From positions 2,046,001 through 2,110,000 of the forward strand of contig CM022376.1 of NCBI GenBank assembly GCA_011800155.1: a DNA stretch of 64,000 nucleotides. The letters are read 5' to 3'. The notes beneath the pieces were generated by a model, which was given only the letters and a program-made list of their open reading frames with translations, ran no database searches and was not told the DNA's origin. Made by a program: the position numbers and the translations under genes. This document shows positions 58,704 through 64,000 of this stretch, piece by piece; within the stretch, counting starts at the first letter, position 1; the number at the start of each line of letters is the position of its first letter. This DNA is from Flammulina velutipes (lineage: Eukaryota; Basidiomycota; Agaricomycetes; Agaricales; Physalacriaceae).

Positions 58704-59500
58704 TTAGTGAGACCCCCCTAATGATTGTATCCAATGCAAAAACAAACCCGTCAAGTCAAGAGCCCTCTTCGACCGCTCGCACACCGGGCAAAATTGTGGA
58801 AGCCACGCGTGATCTCGACCTTGAGCCGCAAACTGCGCTTCGCTACATGAGGCTCCACGAACCACGACGAGGAACGCGGTATTCTTGAGGTCGGCGATGG
58901 CTTTTGGGTACTGGAGAGTCTCCATGGCGCCGCCATGCTTCATGATGATCTCGTAGTGGTGGTGGCGGTGGGGGATCAAGCGAGCGTGGGTCGAAGTTGT
59001 ACTGGAAACGTATGGTTAGGCTGCGAGCAAGGAAATCTTGAACACCTGTCAGTAAATGATAAAAATGGTAAACGGTTCCGAGATTACCTTCGGACGACAG
59101 TGAAAATGTCTTTATCTTTGTGTGGTTTGAAGAAGACTAATAGAATATGAGTGACCAAGTTGAGAAAGAACAGAATGTAAGCGTACTGTGGCGTCGCGCT
59201 ATTTGAACGTCTGTTAAACGCGCTACACGTCCAGCGGATGGTTTGAGTGATGAATGTGCCGGTATTTCGTGCATCGGGATACTAGAGAAACGATCTCGCG
59301 CGGGGTAATCCGTGAGGACGACTTTGTGATACATGAAAGGTTCTATCCTATGTACGGTTGAGAGGAAGTGTTAACGCCGCGAGAGTTGGTGAAGGAAAGA
59401 ACGTACCATGGGTGTACGTTCCGCGAGACGAAGAGCATATGACATGTTACAGGCTGCATCTTGGAAAATAATCTCTGCGTTGCACCAGTGTAGTGCGAAA
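58704..59500 (-). pseudogene. decayed F-box-like gene F3
   Basis: The minus strand reads DAACNMSYALRLAERTPMVR, then IEPFMYHKVVLTDYPARDRF, matching the xEPxxYxxVxL element after F-box-like domains. At the 3' part it keeps HGGAMETLQYPKAIADLKN and TAFLVVVRGASCSEAQFAAQ, but the MLFGG segment has been deleted. Frame changes indicate decay. Confidence 0.45.
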
Positions 59501-59932
59501 TTCCTTCGAAAGTGAAGTCCTCATTTCCTCTGTGTCCTTGCCGTCACCGGGATCTGGGGCAGCATCGTTTGTGGACCACAGGAGGATACAACTATTGGGA
59601 ATTGAGGGGAGAAAGAGCTTCATGGAATGGCGTTGATGGTGGTAAGAGGATCAAAGACCGACTACTGCTTGTCCTCTTACCACCACCATCTCCGCCATGC
59701 CATCTCCGCCATCGATGCCCAGCACCTTCATCTCAAACTGCTACGCGAACACAAGGGCACTGCATGGACATCTTGGTGCGTTTCTCTCAGAGCTTGTTGT
59801 ACAAAGCTAACCAAAAGGCGATGCAGATCATGCCCTTGTCCCGGAATTAGCAGAAGCGATATCTTGATTGCAGACAAAGCATCCGAAAGTTTTCACTGTT
59901 TCCTTCCTGCTCTCACCCACATTGTTGCCACA
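59501..59932 (+). promoter_or_regulatory. leader region of B3 with inverted repeat
   Basis: It holds the inverted repeat at 59,635-59,690 and the conserved pyrimidine-rich leader just before the ATG. An open frame through the region carries no recognisable domain. Confidence 0.4.
59635..59690. repeat. inverted repeat upstream of B3
   Basis: GATGGTGGTAAGAGGA pairs with TCCTCTTACCACCACCATC, with a 3-nt insertion in the right arm and a loop of about 21 nt. Confidence 0.8.
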
Positions 59933-62900
59933 ATGGATGACTCTCTATCCCGCACTCCTAGCCCAGCTTTTTTGAATACTAGCGACAGAGGATCACCAGG
60001 CTCTAGTCAGCGGCCCCGTTCTCCGTCTCTGTCGACTATTGGTACAGCACCTGCGACACCACTGCAACAGCCATGGAGCAACCCGAACGCCACTCCAAGA
60101 CGCGGAAGACGAGGAAGACGAAAGGTGCTGGGCCTCAAGACTGCACATGCCAACCAGAGGGGTGGGTATTCGATCAACATACGGCTCTGTGACGATGCTC
60201 ATCGTGGAGCTAGGGAACGACCCATTCGACTATGAACAAAAGTACGGAGAAGACGAAGAGTTCAAGGAAATGGGACCGATGGCGCGTATATGGAAGGTTT
60301 TCCTCGATGAATGTGGCGCATTCGACTCGGAGATGGTTGAAGATTGGAGGGATGCATTGGATGTACTTTTAGTCTTCGTGAGTCCCGCATCCTTATTCTT
60401 TACATTGTGTCCTTACATTCTTAATCAGGCTGGATTGTTCTCAGCCGTTGTTACCACATTTGTCTCCCAACTATGTCAGCGCCTCGAAGCCGATTTCACG
60501 GAAATAAACGCCCATCTTATGTTCGAATCCATCAATATCGACAGAGCCAAGGCTGCCGGAATGTCGGTCCTCGAAGTGCCCCGCTCACCGCTCACGCCCT
60601 TCACGCCATTTAGACCCTCCAAGACAGCTGTTTGGGTGAACGGACTGTGGTTCACGAGCCTCGCGCTGAGTCTCACGACGGCGTTGATGGCTGTGTGGAT
60701 GAAGCAATGGATCCACCAGTACATGTCCGTACCCTCTGGCACGCCTCGCGATCGCAGTCGGATTCGGCAGTTCCGCTACATGAGCTTGCAGCAGTGGCAA
60801 GTGCCCGTTATCATAGGTCTCCTCCCTGTCCTCATGCACATATCTCTCGGTGTCTTCTTCGCTGGCCTAATCGTGTTCCTATACTCCCTCAACACCGTCA
60901 TGTCGGGTGTAATTACCGGAATAGCATCAACTGCTTCCATCGTCTATGTCGTGACAAACCTCCTTCCTCTCTACAAGCCTGATTGCCCATACAAGACACC
61001 GTTGACGATCCACTCCTACGCGTTTCTCATCTCGGTCTGGGACCGCGTGAGAGCGCTGACAAAAGCGGGAGAGTCGCCCCCATCGAAGGAGCATCTTTCA
61101 CTCAAGACCGTTGAGAAAGAGACAGTGGCTCGCGAAGCAGACAATATCGATGCGCAGAGTGTCGCCTGGCTTCATGATGTCTCGTCCAACTCGTCGGTGC
61201 AGCGCATCGTCCTCCAGGCACTTGGCAACTTGCCACTGGGTACTGTTGAGATCGTCCGAAAATCTATTCCTGGCGTAGATTCCCTGATTCGCTTATGTTT
61301 GAGGCAGTACGGCACACCTGAGCGTCGATATGGCTATGAACGTCTCAGTAGGGCATTCGTCAGGTTCAACTTGAAGATTCAACCCGATTCCCGTCCATTC
61401 CCCTTCCAGGCCGATCCCGTTGAAAACTCCCTACTGCAACTCATTGATTCTTCCGATTCCCGAGCGGCAGTCGACCTCCTGGTCAAGGAGATCATCAGAT
61501 CAACGGTACACCTTGACGCCGTTTCCTGGCTCTCTGTGTTTAGCAACGCGCTTCTGCACGGCTTCAATTGGCTGGAAATAGGCAATTATAACTCTGTCGT
61601 TTGGACAGCGTTTTTGAAGATGTTTCTGCATGATCATCCTTGCTACACTTCGACACATAATCGCAAAGCAGTCGCTTCAGTCCAGCTGCTGTTCTACGGG
61701 AATTGGCCACCTGAATGCCACTTCAACTACGATGCCTTCGAGCTCGTTGTATGTGAGTCCGATGGTCATCAAGATAAGGACAAGTCGACCAGTGATGGTA
61801 TCCCTTTCGAGCGTGCCATCCGTGATTTCATGTATCCGTCTTTCTGCGACTTGGTTATCATGATGGCGTGTCCCTACGTCACGCGACTCGACGATGCTCT
61901 TCCCAGCGACATTCGCCTTCATCTAGCACTTGTACAAAGTCCGGACGTTCAAATGGCGACGCAGCCTGTCACCGACGGAATGGCACCATTCCCCCGACTC
62001 ATCGGCTTCCTCAAGATCTACGTTGACATCGATGTGAGCTACTACCAGCACACCTACGGGGGACCTATAATTCATCACCCACAACTACCTGGCGCCGTCT
62101 TCATATCCATCCACTACATTCTCACCGATTCCGAAGCATTCGCTAACCGCATATGCGACCGCGATCAGAGGGACCTCATTCAGATCCTGTTTCGCGCTCT
62201 GGTCCTGGACAAAAATGTGCGGACGAAACGTGAACACTGGATAGACGACGAAGGCGTAACCAAGAAGATCCTTGGAGTAATATTCCCCCGTCCTCACGTA
62301 TTCTCTTTCCCGGTTATCACCCAAGTCCTGGAATACTTCTGCCTTACGAAATGCAATCTTGGCGTTGACGTCTATCGAGAACTCTTGCAAGACAAGTGGT
62401 TCCCTACTCTCGACTATGAATACATGCTGGACGACCCCGATGATAATCTACACGCTTTCCCTCTTGACGAAAGAGGTTTCGCTCGCGCAGTTGATTACGC
62501 TTTTCCATTCTTGGTTGTCGCATACGTTGATGGGCTCGAGATCCTGGAGGAGTTGACACCCTCTGTCTACGAGCAAACATTGGCATGCATCCGAATGCCC
62601 GCTAACCTCTTGACATTGTGTAAAATTTTAATTTTGGGGGATATTGATTCCCGAAATCGGATGTGGAAGCTGGCGAAGCTTGTAGGACGAGAGTTGTGGG
62701 AGACATGCATGACGGGCTTGCTCGAATTCTTGCGTACAGAAGCAGCTAAAGGGTTTTACCAAAAGCAATCAGGTTGGGGTACCGGCCGACGTCCACAACA
62801 CGATCACGTCTTCCTTACATTCAGCACCTTTGAGGAGTTAGTTGACCTAGTCGATACGTTCTCGATGGCATGGCAGTGGGGAAGAGGAAATTTCCCACTC

Positions 62901-63036
62901 GTGACTCCAATTTTCAGTGCCCCCAAGCAACTCACAGTAAGAGTTTTTCAATAAAGATCTAGTTCTATAACTGATAGTATTTCAGGATTTTACTGTTGTT
63001 GAGCATGAGAGACACATGAGCCATCGCATTCAGTAG
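59933..63036 (+). CDS. DUF6535 protein B3, B/A chimera
   Basis: Exons 59933-60161, 60214-60377, 60429-62936 and 62986-63036 give 983 aa. The first and second introns happen to be stop-free, so a single frame of 971 codons runs through them; the spliced model is preferred because all paralogues share these junctions. Head and membrane module are type B (MDDSLSRTPSPAF, PRRGRRGRRKVLGLKTAHAN, MKQWIHQYMSVPSGTPRDR, MHISLGVFFAGLIVFLYSLN). From about 60,905 the protein follows type A: GITGIAST, ALTKAGESPPSKEHLSL, FLKMFLHDHPCYTSTHNRK, RDFMYPSFCDLV, and a last exon DFTVVEHERHMSHRIQ like A1/A3. The exon-1 donor is GTGGGT. The frame is intact. It is the mirror image of chimera A2. Confidence 0.88.
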
Positions 63037-63525
63037 CTGCGTTCATCTCTAAGTCACCATGAATCCATATGATGTTAATTCAGTACACATAAGAACTTCT
63101 TTCACCTTACTATAAGGTGGCGCACCAAACAGATATGTACAATAAGTTATAAAAGATTAAAAAGAGGAGCATAAAGTCATACAACATTCTCATACCCGCT
63201 ATAACGCAATAACTGCCACCTTGACGCGAGATTACGGGTTCGTCAATGACCACGTGATCGTGTACAGCTCACTGGTAATAATATGATTTATATTCCTGCC
63301 CTCGTTGAGTCGACGGTCATTCCCCATACACTTAAGCTCCCAGATCTCATCAGTTGCGAGAGTCGAATCAATTATTGTTCAGGAGCGTATTTGGGACGTA
63401 CATATATGGTATAGTACTGTATGTACAGATAGTCTACCACGATTCAGGCATCTGCGGACGAAGCCGAAGCGTAATGAATAGGTTTGCGTGCTTTCTTCTT
63501 GAATAAATAATTTGTTTCACCAAAG
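63037..63525. other. non-coding stretch replacing genes C and G
   Basis: It contains AAGGTGGCGCACC at about 63,115 and the block CGCGAGATTACGGG...ACCACGTGATCGTG with CACGTG at 63,251-63,256, as seen before relics F2 and F3. No gene is seen. Confidence 0.5.
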
Positions 63526-64000
63526 TCAGCGATATGATCGTTGGGGAGGTAGCACGTAATGTACTTCATGTCTTGAAGACCTCAGGATAATCCAGTAAGT
63601 TCCCAGCCATTGATATATCCAATATAAAAATGTACCCATTAACTCAAGAACCCTCTTCGACTGCTCGCATCCCCTGCTTGGCGAATACTGTGGAAGCCGC
63701 GCGTGGTCCCGACCTCGAGCCTCAAATTGCGCCTCGCTGCAAGAGCCGGCACGAGTTATGACGAGGAAAGCGGTGTTCTCCATGTCGGGAATGGCTTTTG
63801 GATACTGGATAGTCTCCATGGTGCCCCCAGGCCTCCCGGAATTTTATCATAATGTTTATGCAGCCCATCCTATCGTCGATCGAGCCTTCGCTCTTGGTGA
63901 ACCTCTCCGCCTCCTCGCGTAAGACAACGTAGCCTCCAAAAAGCATTTGGGCAGCAGCAGCAGTGGTGGCGGTGGTGGGGAATCAAGCGAGCGTTGGTCG
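63526..64000 (-). pseudogene. decayed F-box-like gene F4, cut by window edge
   Basis: The minus strand reads MLFGGYVVLREEAERFTKSE, GSIDDRMGCINIMIKF, then in another frame METIQYPKAIPDMENTAFLV and GSCSEAQFEARGRDHARLPQ. A deletion between the two parts breaks the frame. The 5' F-box part lies beyond the window. Confidence 0.45.

Larger units (their letters stand above)
51771..63036. repeat. tandem segmental duplication, unit 3 (A3-D3-E3-F3-B3), right end rearranged
   Basis: It follows the unit order up to B3. After B3 the expected C and G genes are absent; instead a CACGTG block and another F relic follow. Similarity to units 1 and 2 is highest in the first part of A3. Confidence 0.85.

Noticed and set aside
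60039..62954. A single 971-codon open frame through B3
   Set aside because: The first two introns happen to lack stops, but donors, acceptors and exon lengths match all paralogues, so the spliced model was preferred.
24582..63036. Mobile-element origin of the repeated units
   Set aside because: No transposase, reverse transcriptase, terminal repeats or target-site duplications were seen; the units are multi-gene segments in head-to-tail order, fitting unequal crossing-over.
1..64000. CRISPR arrays, bacterial operons, tRNA or rRNA genes
   Set aside because: Gene structure is fungal, with spliceosomal introns. No short regularly spaced repeats or rRNA-like sequence were noticed, and no cloverleaf was found by eye; a tRNA scan was not possible.

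Overview
The window looks like a nuclear contig from an agaricomycete (mushroom-forming) basidiomycete. The genes are dense and intron-rich, with introns of about 42-90 bp and GT-AG borders. The protein families fit: DUF6535 membrane proteins, MYND plus DUF4470 proteins, degenerate F-box proteins, an M35 metallopeptidase and a GFA-fold protein. All assignments come from reading translations and splice sites by eye; no search was run.

Left part (1-24,581), mostly single-copy genes. An F-box-like gene (about 1.07-2.56 kb, +) lies tail to tail with the first of two tandemly duplicated MYND/DUF4470 genes (2.6-5.1 and 5.65-8.07 kb, -). A secreted M35 (deuterolysin-like) metallopeptidase follows (9.85-11.2 kb, +). 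Next are a short DUF6535 gene made of the membrane module only (12-13 kb, +), a GFA-family gene (13.3-13.9 kb, -) and two full-length DUF6535 genes (15.5-18.5 and 19.8-22.8 kb, +).

Right part (24,582-64,000), a tandem segmental array. A unit of about 13.5-13.7 kb is present three times, the third copy being rearranged at its right end. Its order is: DUF6535 gene type A (+), a small two-module gene D (+), a decayed DUF6535 relic E (+), a decayed F-box-like gene F (-), DUF6535 gene type B (+), an LRR-like gene C (-) and an unrecognised multi-exon gene G (-). Stretches that look almost identical between units alternate with strongly diverged stretches. Two of the DUF6535 genes are A/B chimeras, one carries an 11-bp frameshifting deletion and one a late nonsense codon.

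Counting everything there are nine recognisable DUF6535 genes and three older relics. Full-length copies share one architecture: a low-complexity basic N-terminus (exon 1), a 164-bp second exon of invariant length, four predicted membrane segments, a C-terminal region of about 650 residues and a last mini-exon. Duplication, conversion, chimerism, pseudogenes and coupling to F-box/LRR-like genes resemble fungal recognition or immune-type loci. That role is inference; the sequence shows only the architecture and its fast evolution.
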